Assembly (NCBI GenBank): GCA_958296195.1
Contig: OY282455.1
Span: 3,224,001 to 3,288,000, forward strand
Direction: 5' to 3'
Length of the DNA: 64,000 bases
Origin: an uncultured Pseudomonadales bacterium
Lineage (GTDB): Bacteria; Pseudomonadota; Gammaproteobacteria; Pseudomonadales; Azotimanducaceae
The notes below the pieces were generated by a model, which was not told the origin of the DNA, ran no database searches, and saw only the letters and a list, made by a program, of their open reading frames with translations. Positions 35,058 through 43,764 of this stretch are shown piece after piece. The first letter of the stretch is position 1; every line of letters begins with the position of its first letter. A program made the position numbers and the translations under genes.

Positions 35058-35717
35058 TTAACCGGCTGCGTCGGGGTCCGGCTGGGTGCTCTCCGGGTCC
35101 AGCCCGGCGTCAACTTGGTCCTCTTGAACGCTAGCTGAGCCTGCTTCGGCCTCAATAGGGTCTCGCTGAACGCTGACCGGATCCTGTTGGGTGCCGGCCG
35201 AGTCCTGCTCCGCGCCAACCGAGTCCGGTTGGACGCCAGCCGGCTCCTGTTCGGCACCCACTAGGTCCTGTTGGCTGCCATCCGGGTTCTGTGGAGTGCT
35301 GACGGCGTCCAACCGCAGGGGCTTGATGGGCGCGAACATCAGAATCGTTCGGCCCACCCAGTAGCCGAAGTCGCTGCCCTTGCCCATCAGCCGGGTGATC
35401 ATATCGACCGTCTCCGGCGTATTCACCGGCACGGCAACGTAAGGGGTCTCTTGGCCGTCCTGAATCAACACCACATTGGGGTTGGCCAGCGCTTGGTGGT
35501 ACCAGCCCCGAAACCAGTGGCCGGACTCCACCCAAAGCTGCCCATCGTCGTTGAGCAGGCTCAGCACCCGATCGTAAGGCTGGCCGGCCTCGTCAAAGGT
35601 GCGCAGCACCGCGGTGTTGCCGCCTTGCGGCTGAAACGTGCCGATGGCGCCGTCCAGAATCAGCCCTAGAGCGACGTAAATGCCACCGATGATCGCAATA
35701 ATTTTCAGGAATTTCAT
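35058..35717 (-). CDS. membrane-anchored protein with split-barrel-like domain and heptapeptide tail
   Basis: 219 residues from ATG 35717 (MKFLKIIAIIGGIYVALGLI, an anchor helix). The middle part (RVLSLLNDDGQLWVESGHWF then GWYHQALANPNVVLIQDG) resembles the deazaflavin-nitroreductase/PPOX split-barrel proteins with their GWYHNLLANP turn. The last about 69 residues are about ten tandem seven-residue units of the type DSVGAEQ / DSAGTQQ. Tail-to-tail with the ThDP gene, only 4 bp apart. Confidence 0.75.
   Translation of the reverse strand: MKFLKIIAIIGGIYVALGLILDGAIGTFQPQGGNTAVLRTFDEAGQPYDRVLSLLNDDGQLWVESGHWFRGWYHQALANPNVVLIQDGQETPYVAVPVNTPETVDMITRLMGKGSDFGYWVGRTILMFAPIKPLRLDAVSTPQNPDGSQQDLVGAEQEPAGVQPDSVGAEQDSAGTQQDPVSVQRDPIEAEAGSASVQEDQVDAGLDPESTQPDPDAAG
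35061..35267 (-). repeat. 21-bp tandem repeat (heptapeptide-coding)
   Basis: The 3' end of the gene above is built from about ten degenerate 21-bp units, each encoding seven residues starting with Asp or Glu and usually ending in Gln. Other frames also show a seven-residue period, so the repeat is at DNA level, a minisatellite that keeps frame and can change length by slippage. Confidence 0.7.
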
Positions 35718-35825
35718 GGCGTTATGTACTCCTAAGATTCGGCTCTGCGCACCTATGCGCCCCAAATAACGTCAACCCCAAAAAAACCTCCAACCGGAAT
35801 CAACGACCAACTGCCGGGCAGCCCG

Positions 35826-36233
35826 TTAGGACTCGCCGATTGAGGCTAGGAACTCCGCCCCAGTCAGGCGCCGATGATCGCCGGCGAAGTCATAGCCCGG
35901 CGGCTTGCTGTCAATATAGATCTCGCCGGCCAGTCGGAAAGGCGCTTGATCGTCAAAAGCGCCCACCCACAGGACGTATTTGTCCGCCTGCTTAAGGTGA
36001 TAGAACAGGTTGGCGCCGCACTCCTGGCAAAACCCCCGCTCCGCCCACTCGGAGGAATCATAGCGGCGAATGTGCTCCGCCCCGCTGAAGTCCACCCGCC
36101 CGACGCTGGCCGCCATGATCGCAGCCCCCGACCAGCGCCGGCACTGGCCGCAATGGCAGGCCTCCACATCGGTCTCAACATCCTCCGCAACGAAGGTTAC
36201 GGCCCCGCATAAACATCTTCCGGTCATGGACAT
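35826..36233 (-). CDS. GFA-family (glutathione-dependent formaldehyde-activating-like) zinc protein
   Basis: 135 residues from ATG 36233, AAAGGAG 8 nt upstream. Zinc ligands in the GFA order: GRCLCGAVTF, ACHCGQCRRWSG and FCQECGANLFYHL. Family members range from glutathione-formaldehyde adduct enzymes to uncharacterised CENP-V-like proteins; function here not fixed. A truncated copy of its 5' end lies at 39640-39766. It follows a remnant of the DUF499 gene, which mirrors the order at the end of the intact defence operon. Confidence 0.9.
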   Translation of the reverse strand: MSMTGRCLCGAVTFVAEDVETDVEACHCGQCRRWSGAAIMAASVGRVDFSGAEHIRRYDSSEWAERGFCQECGANLFYHLKQADKYVLWVGAFDDQAPFRLAGEIYIDSKPPGYDFAGDHRRLTGAEFLASIGES

Positions 36234-36294
36234 GGCTGCTTCTCCTTTGTTCGTCAACGGACAGGCCGGATTCAACACCGAAAAGCGGTTGAAT

Positions 36295-36548
36295 GGAAGC
36301 CGCTTCGCCCTTCCAGCAGGAGGTGGGGCCACTAACCAGCCAAGCCACGCCCTGCTCCACCGCCTGCGCGACGGCGTTGCGCACGGTTTCCTCCGCACAA
36401 GCGGGGATGGCGAAGGTCTCCTCATACCTTTCCTTGGGCAGGGTGGCGACATGGCTGCTGGAGAAGTAGGCCAACTCGGCCAAGGTGAGTTCGCCGGTGC
36501 GGAGTTCGTCTTTGTGGTGGGCGAAGTGCTGCTAGGGGTTGAAGGTCA
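36295..36548 (-). pseudogene. DUF499 ATPase remnant with internal deletions
   Basis: Reading leftward: a start corresponding to the N-terminus of the intact gene (LTFNP, then TAG in place of its Trp codon, then HHKDELRTGELTLAE) joins in frame to a piece from near residue 855 (LAYFSSSHVATLPKERYEE through GPTSCWKGE), then to sequence that lies downstream of the intact gene's stop (AASIQPLFGVESGL). So more than 800 codons were lost in one step and the C-terminus in another. It is the decayed twin of 39857-43135. Confidence 0.85.
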
Positions 36549-36552
36549 GTGC

Positions 36553-36866
36553 ATGGCGGGGCACAAGACCCAGTGCCAGTCGCTCACCTTTGACAACGGC
36601 AAGGAGTTCACCGACCATGCCGAAGTGGGCAAAGCGCTACAGGTGGACACGTTCTCCGCCCATCCGTACAGCAGCTAGGAGCGCGGTACCAATGAATGGC
36701 TGAACCGCCGACTGCGGCGGCACTTCCCCAAGGGGATGTCCTTGTCGGGCGTCACCGATGAGGCGCTGAACAAGGCGCTGGATCGCATCAACTCCATGCC
36801 GATGAAAGTGCTCGGCTGGAAAACCCCATATGAGGCATGCTACGGCGTCGAGAGTCGATTAACCTG
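36553..36866 (+). pseudogene. IS30-family transposase remnant (C-terminal)
   Basis: The plus strand encodes HKTQCQSLTFDNGKEFTDH, the IS30 DDE segment with its second Asp, then AEVGKALQVDTFSAHPYSS, a TAG in place of the next codon (36676-36678), then ERGTNEWLNRRLRRHFPKG, with the catalytic Glu region NE, and ends with KTPYEACYGVE. The N-terminal half is missing. The stop and truncation make it inactive. It abuts the DUF499 remnant on its left. Confidence 0.85.
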
Positions 36867-36904
36867 AAATTGCGTTTGAGAGTTGGATGTAGCGGAGAAT
36901 AATA

Positions 36905-39538
36905 TTGAGCGGCACTGCTGACCTCGGCCGGGGGGCGCAAGAGGAAACCTCTCGCAAGAAGAACGTCCGGTTCCATGCATGGGCGGCAGACAGGCGGCCC
37001 GATCGCTTCACCCTGCTCCTCGCTGCGGCGGCCGTACTGGGCGCGGGTCTCGTACTTCTGCGGCTGGCCAGCTACGGACCGCGGATGGAGTGGGATGCGG
37101 TCGAATACATCACGGTGGCCCGCAATCTCCTGGCGGGTGACGGTCTTGTCGGCTTGCTTAGTGGCCCTTTGGCGTACTGGCCGCCGCTGTATCCGGCGAT
37201 GCTCGCCGGCGGGGGACTGTTCGGGCTCGACCCGTACGCCGTCGCCGGGCCGCTCAACGCCGTCGTCTTCGGGCTGACCGTTCTGGTCGCGGGTTGGTGG
37301 CTGCGGCGCCATCTGCACTCCCGTCTCCTGTGGCTCTGGGGCTGCTTCTCGATCGCGCTGGCCCTGCCGCTCGCCGAAGTGGCGTCCGAGGCCATGAGCG
37401 AGTCGGCCTTCATTCTGTTCGTCACGCTCGCGCTGACGCAGATCGACGCCCACCTGCGCGGCGGCGGACGCGCCTCCCTGATCCGGGCGGCGGCGTTCGG
37501 CGCTCTGGCCTGCCTGACCCGCTACATGGGCGTTTCCGTGATCCTGGCGGCGGTCGCGCTGCTGCTCGCGGCGCGGGTTACGCCGCGGGAGAAGATGAAG
37601 CGCATCGCCGTCTATACGCTGATTGCGGCGGCGCCGGTGGGTCTGTGGATGCTGCGGAACTTTCTGCTTGCCGAATCAACGACCGGCGAAAGAGGCTGGG
37701 GTTTCTACTCATTTGACTTCATCGCGTACCAGTTTTTACGACTTGCGGTTTGGGACTGGTGGCTCGTCGGGTTGACCGCCCCGGTGCTGTTGGCGCTCGT
37801 GATGGCCGCCTGCCATGCGCTCCACCGCCTCTCGCGCCGGGAAAGCGGCGCTCCCGTTCCTTCTGAAGTTGCCTGGGACCCGTTGCGTGTATGCGGCGGT
37901 TTTGCGCTCGCGTACCTGATGCTACTCGTCGCCGCAATGATGTCGGGAGGCACCTGGGACGGATTGCAGTGGAGATTCCTCGCTCCGGTGTATGTTCCGT
38001 TCCTGCTCGCGGCGCTGCTGCTGATGGACGGCGCCTTGCGGTATGCGCGGAGGCGGGCGCCGCGGGGAATCGTTCCGCCCCGACAGGGCGTTATGGCAAT
38101 TGGGGGGGCTCTTGCGGCCGTCCTGATGTTGGTGCTGTCCCTGCAGACGGCCGCGCTGGTTGTGCTGCATGCCCGCGAGCTACCGCTCTGGAATGCCGGT
38201 GTGAGACAAGCGTTTGCCGCCCCGCGGTGGAGGAATTCGGAGAGCGTCCAGTACATTCGGGAGGCGGCTCTGACAGGCGCGATCTGGAGCAATGCCTGGC
38301 CCGTCATGGCTTTGTACGCAGACAGTCCGGCGCACCATTACATATTGCCGTGTGAACCGGATCATCTACGGTCCGCATGGTTGGCCAAACTTGGCAGCGG
38401 AGAGGGGCACGTCCTCTATTTCCGTGACGGGGAGGAGGGAAGATGCTCTCGGCAGCAGGACGACGACCGCCGAAGCGCCTTGTCTCGGGAGCCCTGGCTG
38501 GATTTGGTGGCGGAAATGGCGGACGGCGAGCTGTATCGCTTACACGAACGCGAATCCCTGCCGCCCGCCATGTTCCGCAGTCCCGGCGCTCCGGTGGAGG
38601 GCAAGTCGTTCTCCGCCTTTTTCAACAAGTCCCACGGCCGGCGACTGCCTGGGGAACGGTGGCGGTGGGAGAAAGGCGGCGATGCCGATGGCTGGACGAG
38701 CCTCTCCGTTCAACGTCCCACCCGCATGTACACCCCCACGGCTGCCGATGTCGGGCGTCGCCTGCGCGCTTCGGTGTACTACGAAGACCACCTCGGCAAC
38801 CGGGTCAAGGCGATCACCGAACCGTCCGAACCCATACAGGCGGGCGCTTCCGAAACTGCCCCCATCATTCGCTCCAGATACGACGTGTACCTCAGCGGAA
38901 ACAGGCTGACCTATGAGAACCGGAGCTGCGCATGGGAAGACGAATACGGTACGCAGTTCCCGTTGATCGTCTATTTGTTGGATTCTGAAAGCGGAACGCC
39001 CGAACGCGATACGCTGAATTTTGGATGGAGCAAGAATTCTTGGAGGAACAACGGCACCTGCGTCATTGAGCGCCAGCTTCCCGACAAGGACATCGTCGGC
39101 ATCCTAACCGGACAGTTGGACCGCGACGGGAACCGCCTTGGGGAAGCGGAGCACTGGTTCGAGGAGAGCCGGCGGTGGCTTGACAGCTATCTGTCGTCGG
39201 CGATTTCCGGCGAGCCGGCGGCCCGCGGCGTCTTCGACATCCATCTCGGCGCGGGAAGTCTGATCTTCGTCAAGGACCCGTGCGCTCAGGAAGACACGGA
39301 AGCAATGTTCTTTCTGCACCTGATTCCCGCTGACGAGGACGACCTGCCTGAAGAGCGCAAGCAAGACGGCTTCGACAACCTGGACTTCAATTTCGCGGCG
39401 CACGGAGAGCGATTCGACGGCAAGTGCTTGGCAATAGTCCCTCTCCCGGAATACGGTATCTCCGAAATCAGGACCGGCCAGTACGTGCCCGTGGTCGGCG
39501 GTTTCAATCATATCTGGGAAGCGGAGTTCCGCCGCTGA
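36905..39538 (+). CDS. polytopic glycosyltransferase-like protein (PMT/ArnT type) with Ig-like and extra C-terminal domains
   Basis: 877 residues from TTG 36905, supported by GGAG 7 nt upstream. The first about 450 residues have about ten helices and the GT-C features WDAVEYITVARNLLAGDG (the Asp-containing first loop of PMT/ArnT enzymes) and YWPPLYPAMLAGG. After about residue 575 a region with WRWEKGGDADGWTSLSV and YTPTAADVGRRLRASVYYED matches the bacterial Ig-like repeat found in cadherin-type surface proteins. The last 200 residues are polar with Cys residues, unassigned. The gene sits inside the rearranged part of the defence island with IS30 and gene fragments on both sides. Confidence 0.78.
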   Translation: MSGTADLGRGAQEETSRKKNVRFHAWAADRRPDRFTLLLAAAAVLGAGLVLLRLASYGPRMEWDAVEYITVARNLLAGDGLVGLLSGPLAYWPPLYPAMLAGGGLFGLDPYAVAGPLNAVVFGLTVLVAGWWLRRHLHSRLLWLWGCFSIALALPLAEVASEAMSESAFILFVTLALTQIDAHLRGGGRASLIRAAAFGALACLTRYMGVSVILAAVALLLAARVTPREKMKRIAVYTLIAAAPVGLWMLRNFLLAESTTGERGWGFYSFDFIAYQFLRLAVWDWWLVGLTAPVLLALVMAACHALHRLSRRESGAPVPSEVAWDPLRVCGGFALAYLMLLVAAMMSGGTWDGLQWRFLAPVYVPFLLAALLLMDGALRYARRRAPRGIVPPRQGVMAIGGALAAVLMLVLSLQTAALVVLHARELPLWNAGVRQAFAAPRWRNSESVQYIREAALTGAIWSNAWPVMALYADSPAHHYILPCEPDHLRSAWLAKLGSGEGHVLYFRDGEEGRCSRQQDDDRRSALSREPWLDLVAEMADGELYRLHERESLPPAMFRSPGAPVEGKSFSAFFNKSHGRRLPGERWRWEKGGDADGWTSLSVQRPTRMYTPTAADVGRRLRASVYYEDHLGNRVKAITEPSEPIQAGASETAPIIRSRYDVYLSGNRLTYENRSCAWEDEYGTQFPLIVYLLDSESGTPERDTLNFGWSKNSWRNNGTCVIERQLPDKDIVGILTGQLDRDGNRLGEAEHWFEESRRWLDSYLSSAISGEPAARGVFDIHLGAGSLIFVKDPCAQEDTEAMFFLHLIPADEDDLPEERKQDGFDNLDFNFAAHGERFDGKCLAIVPLPEYGISEIRTGQYVPVVGGFNHIWEAEFRR

Positions 39539-39637
39539 AAATTTCCTCCTTGGCATACAGAAATGCCCAAAAACTCTTCCCGGAGGTAGGCAATTCTCTG
39601 AAATCCAATAGCAAACGTAAATACTCCCAAGCCGACT
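39539..39637 (-). pseudogene. fragment of an ABC-type ATPase gene
   Basis: About 33 codons on the minus strand: WEYLRLLLDFRELPTSGKS then FWAFLYAKEEIFSG. This matches the middle of the intact ATPase at 43761-45059 (KYLRLLLDLRELPPFGEG, FWAFLYVKEEIFNG) at nearly every position. It is directly fused to a truncated GFA gene on its right, with the junction at about 39638-39641. Confidence 0.88.
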
Positions 39638-39639
39638 TA

Positions 39640-39766
39640 TGGCCGCCATGATCGCAGCCCCGGATCAGCGCCGGCACTGGCCGCAATGGCAGGCCTCCAC
39701 ATCGGTCTCAACGTCCTCCGCAACGAAGGTTACGGCCCCGCATAAACATCTTCCGGTCATGGACAT
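39640..39766 (-). pseudogene. truncated GFA gene (5' end only)
   Basis: The first about 42 codons of the GFA gene at 35826-36233 are repeated here almost identically (start MSMTGRCLCGAV, through WSGAAIMAA) and then stop at the junction with the ATPase fragment. Upstream sequence including the ribosome-binding site is also shared. It lies just after the stop of the intact DUF499 gene, which is where the ancestral GFA copy would be expected. Confidence 0.88.
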
Positions 39767-39856
39767 GGCTGCTTCTCCCTTAGTTCGTCAGCGGACAGGC
39801 CGGATTCAACACCGAAACGGAGCTGAATGGAAGCCGCAGCGCCCTCGCCCAACCAG

Positions 39857-42800
39857 TCAAGCGCTCTTCGAGTCCGACGCCACCTCGGCCAGCAACCCCT
39901 CAACCTTCGCCTGCACCTCCGTCGGCGCATCCGCATCCAAGGACACACCCACCCGAAACCGTAGGCCGTGGCCGGCGCCGGCGTCCAGCATTTGCGGAAC
40001 CAAGTCCGCCAAGTCCTGAATCTGGGCGCCGTCAAGCTCGACATCCCTAGGCGTCGCCATTGGAGCCGACAGCGCTGGGGGTTGGCTGCGCGGCCTTCTC
40101 AACCGACATTGGCCGGCACCGTCGTAATCTTCCGCAACATGCGCAACGCCGTCGCTTCCCGCGGTCTCCAACCAGCGGCTGGCCACGGCGGTGCGGATGC
40201 TCTCGCGGACCAGGCCCCAAGGAACCGCAGCCCCTTGCTGGTGGGACAAAGCCTGCATAAGGGCGGCGCCATTCGTTTCCCCCTCGGCCCAAGCACTCGG
40301 CAGAGCCTCCTCAGTGAGACCCTGCGGAGGGATCATCTCCGGCGGCGGGCGCAGCACAGCGTCACTGTCAAGCACGCCGTGCGGAACGCGCTCCTTCCAG
40401 CAGGAGGTGGGGCCACTAACCAGCAAAGCCACGCCCTGCTCCACCGCCTGCGCGACGACATGGCGCACAGTTTCCTCCGCACAAGCAGGGACTGTGAAGG
40501 TCTCCTCATACCCTTCCTTGGGCAGGGCGGCGACATGGCGGCCGGAGAAGTAGGCCAAGATTTTGCGCAGCGGCAACGGCCCTTCCTCCCACAGCGCCGG
40601 CAACTTGCCCGGCGCCAGCAACCCTTGGGGCAACTCCGTGAGTTCGGCCTTTTCGGGCAGCACCACTTCCAGCATCGGCTCCGCGCCGGCGCTTTCGTCC
40701 GGGCGCTCCCGCCACCAAGTGCGCAAGGTGCCGTCCGGGCGACGCAGCCGAGCCACCAGCAGGCCGCGCTCCACGCCTTGCAGCACGGTGTCCAGAACAA
40801 TGCCTGGGCGCAGCATCTTGGGCAGGCGCGGATCCCGGGAGAAGGCGCTGGCCAAGTCCTTGACGAACCGGGCTTCCTCGTCCTCGCGCCACAGGTCATA
40901 AGGGCCACCCGGCAGCAGCGCCTCGGCATCCACCACCGTCTCCTTGATGCGCGAGCGTTCGTCGTTCTTGATCTCTTGAAACAGCGGCCCGGCGGCGGCG
41001 GCGAGCTTGAAGGCCTGAATTGCGTTGCTCTCATTCACCGTGACGACGATGGCGTAGGCTTGGCGCACCAGCGCCGGAACCTGCTGCTTGGCGTCCTGCA
41101 GCTTGCGCCGCAGGCGTTCGCTGCGCAGCGGGTCCACCGTCTGACTCTGCAGCTGGCGCTGCACGTCCTGCCAACCAAGCCAAGTGCGCACACTGCTGCG
41201 GGCGGCCTCCAAGCCATCCCGGGAGGGCGCGACCAGCACCAAGGCGTTGCGATGCACCCTAGGTCGTTGGGGACCGGTGGTTTCGTCGATGTAGCGCTTC
41301 GCCGCGAGGCTGGGCTTGCCGGAATCCGACGCCGCCTCCGGGCCGAGAATCACATAGCGAAAGGTGCCGTCGTCGCCAACATCCCGAGGCGACGCGGGCA
41401 ACAGATGCGGCTTCGCCCCCGCCGCCGACGCGCCGCCGTCCAAGGCGCTTCTGGCGCTGCGGATGGCCTCGATCAGCGCCGCATCCACGTCGCCGTCGGT
41501 AATGTGCTCGCGGCAGGCCTCGTCGTGCATCTGCTTCAGGTTGGGGCGGTTGCCCAGCCGCCAAGCCTTCGGCAGCGCCTGGGATTCCCCCTCCTGAACA
41601 TCCTCGTCGTCCAGGAACCAGGAGATTTCCCGCCAGCGGCGCAGCCCCTTCTCCAGCTCGATGGCGTCCGGCGCGGCGCTGCCGGCCATGCGCAACAACT
41701 CCGGGGTGTTGGCTTTGCCGCCGGGGGGCTGGGAATGCAGGAAGACGGCGATGACCGCCTGCTCCGGCTCGCGGGATTCCCTCAGTGCCGGAAACTCGCC
41801 TTGTATCTGCCGAGCCTTAGCCAACTCACTCTCCAGCAGCCGCGCCCAATCCGTTGTGCGACCGACACCGCCGGAATCCGCCACGTTGGCCAGTTCCTTC
41901 ACCGCATCCGAAGCCGTCTCCTCTTTGGGCGCGGCCAGCAGGGCTGCCGGGCCGATAAGGGGGCAAAGGTCCCACCGCTCCGCTTCCCGCAGCGCGGTGG
42001 CCAGGGTGCGAAGGATGCCGCGGGTGCGTTGAAAGCCGTCGAGTTGGGTCCAGCGGCTGTAGAAAACATCCGCCAGGTCGGGGTGGAACGGAAAGCTCTC
42101 CAGAAAGCGGCCTTCCGCCGCAGAGCGATCCTTGGCAGTGGTCTCATCCAGCTTGGCCAAGCCGCCCACTACGCCGATGACATGGGAGCGATAGGCGTCC
42201 TCGTCGCGCAAGCCTTCGCCAGTAAAGAAGCGCCGCCGCAGAATTTCCGCCACGTCCTGCTTGCGCACTGGCTGCACGCCTTCCTCCCGCTGCCGGCGAA
42301 AGACGCTGAACAGTTCGTCCGTCAAACGGCGGCCTAGGTCGCCCTGCTGCTTGGCCGGGTCCGTGGCTAGCAGCGAGGCGACGATGGCGGCGCTATCGAC
42401 CTTGACCACCGCTTGGGTGAGGTATTGAAAGAAATCGACAAGCCGCTCCCGCCAAACGGGGGCGATGCCGGCCTTCTCCCGAGCGTACATCAGCACTTCA
42501 TCCACCAAGATCAATGTCGCCAGCCCTCGCTGGGCAGGCATTTCAATGAGCTTGGTCAGCAGCGGCTCCGCCGGTGGGGTTTCCCGCTCCTCGTCTCGGC
42601 CATCCCCGTGAATGGCCCGCAGCCCGTCAGCACCGGCCAATTGAAAGGCCAGTACGCTCCACGGGTGGCGCAGGGTGCGGGTCTCCCCATCCGCGCCGCG
42701 CACATTCTCGATGCCCTTCTCCACGTCGATCTTGTCGAAGCAGAGCGTGGCGATGAACGCCTGTGGCAACGCCATGCCGACATGTTCCCGAAACTCCCGC

Positions 42801-43135
42801 ACCGCCGGCACGTCCGGCAATCTCGTGGGGTCTCGGAAGAGGTGGTACAGAGCGATGAGCGTGTGCGTCTTGCCGCCGCCGTAGGTGAGCTCCAACTGCC
42901 GCACCGCCTTGTCGCTGCGCCCAGCGAGCCGCACGGCCACATCCTTGACCAGTTCCCGCAGGGTGTGAGTGGGATAGGTGAGCGCAAAGAACTGCGCCGG
43001 GTCTTCATAAACCGGGCGCTTGCCCCGAGCCAGGGTGACTTCGTGGAGGTCCGCGGCGAACTCGGCCAAGGTGAGTTCGCCGGTGCGGAGCTCGTCTTTT
43101 AGGTGGACGAAGTGGTGCCAGGGTTTGAGGGTCAT
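39857..43135 (-). CDS. DUF499-domain ATPase of the defence operon
   Basis: 1092 residues. N-terminus MTLKPWHHFVHLKDELRTGE; Walker A in LELTYGGGKTHTLIALYHLF and Walker B ATLILVDEVLMYAREKAG, then a long helical region and a C-terminal domain. COG1483/DUF499 ATPases are found next to DUF1156 (COG1743) methyltransferases and relate to the BrxC/PglY ATPases of BREX-like systems. It overlaps the preceding gene (ATGA) and ends the operon. A decayed duplicate lies at 36295-36548. Confidence 0.9.
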   Translation of the reverse strand: MTLKPWHHFVHLKDELRTGELTLAEFAADLHEVTLARGKRPVYEDPAQFFALTYPTHTLRELVKDVAVRLAGRSDKAVRQLELTYGGGKTHTLIALYHLFRDPTRLPDVPAVREFREHVGMALPQAFIATLCFDKIDVEKGIENVRGADGETRTLRHPWSVLAFQLAGADGLRAIHGDGRDEERETPPAEPLLTKLIEMPAQRGLATLILVDEVLMYAREKAGIAPVWRERLVDFFQYLTQAVVKVDSAAIVASLLATDPAKQQGDLGRRLTDELFSVFRRQREEGVQPVRKQDVAEILRRRFFTGEGLRDEDAYRSHVIGVVGGLAKLDETTAKDRSAAEGRFLESFPFHPDLADVFYSRWTQLDGFQRTRGILRTLATALREAERWDLCPLIGPAALLAAPKEETASDAVKELANVADSGGVGRTTDWARLLESELAKARQIQGEFPALRESREPEQAVIAVFLHSQPPGGKANTPELLRMAGSAAPDAIELEKGLRRWREISWFLDDEDVQEGESQALPKAWRLGNRPNLKQMHDEACREHITDGDVDAALIEAIRSARSALDGGASAAGAKPHLLPASPRDVGDDGTFRYVILGPEAASDSGKPSLAAKRYIDETTGPQRPRVHRNALVLVAPSRDGLEAARSSVRTWLGWQDVQRQLQSQTVDPLRSERLRRKLQDAKQQVPALVRQAYAIVVTVNESNAIQAFKLAAAAGPLFQEIKNDERSRIKETVVDAEALLPGGPYDLWREDEEARFVKDLASAFSRDPRLPKMLRPGIVLDTVLQGVERGLLVARLRRPDGTLRTWWRERPDESAGAEPMLEVVLPEKAELTELPQGLLAPGKLPALWEEGPLPLRKILAYFSGRHVAALPKEGYEETFTVPACAEETVRHVVAQAVEQGVALLVSGPTSCWKERVPHGVLDSDAVLRPPPEMIPPQGLTEEALPSAWAEGETNGAALMQALSHQQGAAVPWGLVRESIRTAVASRWLETAGSDGVAHVAEDYDGAGQCRLRRPRSQPPALSAPMATPRDVELDGAQIQDLADLVPQMLDAGAGHGLRFRVGVSLDADAPTEVQAKVEGLLAEVASDSKSA

Positions 43136-43764
43136 GGATTTTCACCCGGAAACCAGCTTTGCAGAGTGCTCTTGAGGTCATGAAAGGCGGCGTCTTGACA
43201 GTTTGCAAAATTCGCCACACTAGCGATCTGCTCATACATTCTTGGCGAAGGTATTCGACGCGTGCGTTTCATCACCCTGCTCAGAGCCGCTTTTGGATCC
43301 CGTGGTTTCAACGCTTCGGCCGGCCATACCCCTTGCTCGCTCAACCAATTGCGCAAATCGCTGTATTTGTTTTTCCAATGCAAGACCTGAGCTATTTCGG
43401 GGTAGCCCCAAACCCATGCCTCCAATTCAGGATCGATCACTATGGCTTTAGATCGATCTTCCCAGCCATTTCTGCGCAAGTCTCCCTCGACGTGATTTTG
43501 AATATCTTCCCTAGAAAGGCTACTGCCGCATCCATGATGGTCAAACAAAACCAAGCTGTAACGGAATCCACGAATATATTGCCTTAAATAGTTCACCGCA
43601 TCGGTTCGGCATCCGGGATCCTTATTTGGATGTCGAATGACATGAGAATCAATTCGAGCGACACCAAGGCTCTCGCTTCTGTCAAGCAAGCTCCTTGTAG
43701 CGTACTCCATATGCGCGTCGGCAACCAGCACGATAAGATCCTTTTGTCGTGCCGCCTGATTCAA
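43132..43764 (-). CDS. small partner of the second ATPase (Toprim/DUF4276-like)
   Basis: 210 residues, ATGA overlaps with the genes on both sides. It begins with a beta-strand and acidic residue (LIVLVADAHMEYATRSLL), has an acidic/His strand SLVLFDHHGCGSSL, and then VIDPELEAWVWGYPEIA. This order of Glu, D-rich strand and DPELEAW resembles Toprim-like nuclease partners (DUF4276 and the partners of overcoming-lysogenization-type ATPases in PARIS- or MADS-like systems). Family membership is inferred, not certain. It likely acts as the effector controlled by the ATPase upstream. Confidence 0.7.
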   Translation of the reverse strand: MNQAARQKDLIVLVADAHMEYATRSLLDRSESLGVARIDSHVIRHPNKDPGCRTDAVNYLRQYIRGFRYSLVLFDHHGCGSSLSREDIQNHVEGDLRRNGWEDRSKAIVIDPELEAWVWGYPEIAQVLHWKNKYSDLRNWLSEQGVWPAEALKPRDPKAALSRVMKRTRRIPSPRMYEQIASVANFANCQDAAFHDLKSTLQSWFPGENP

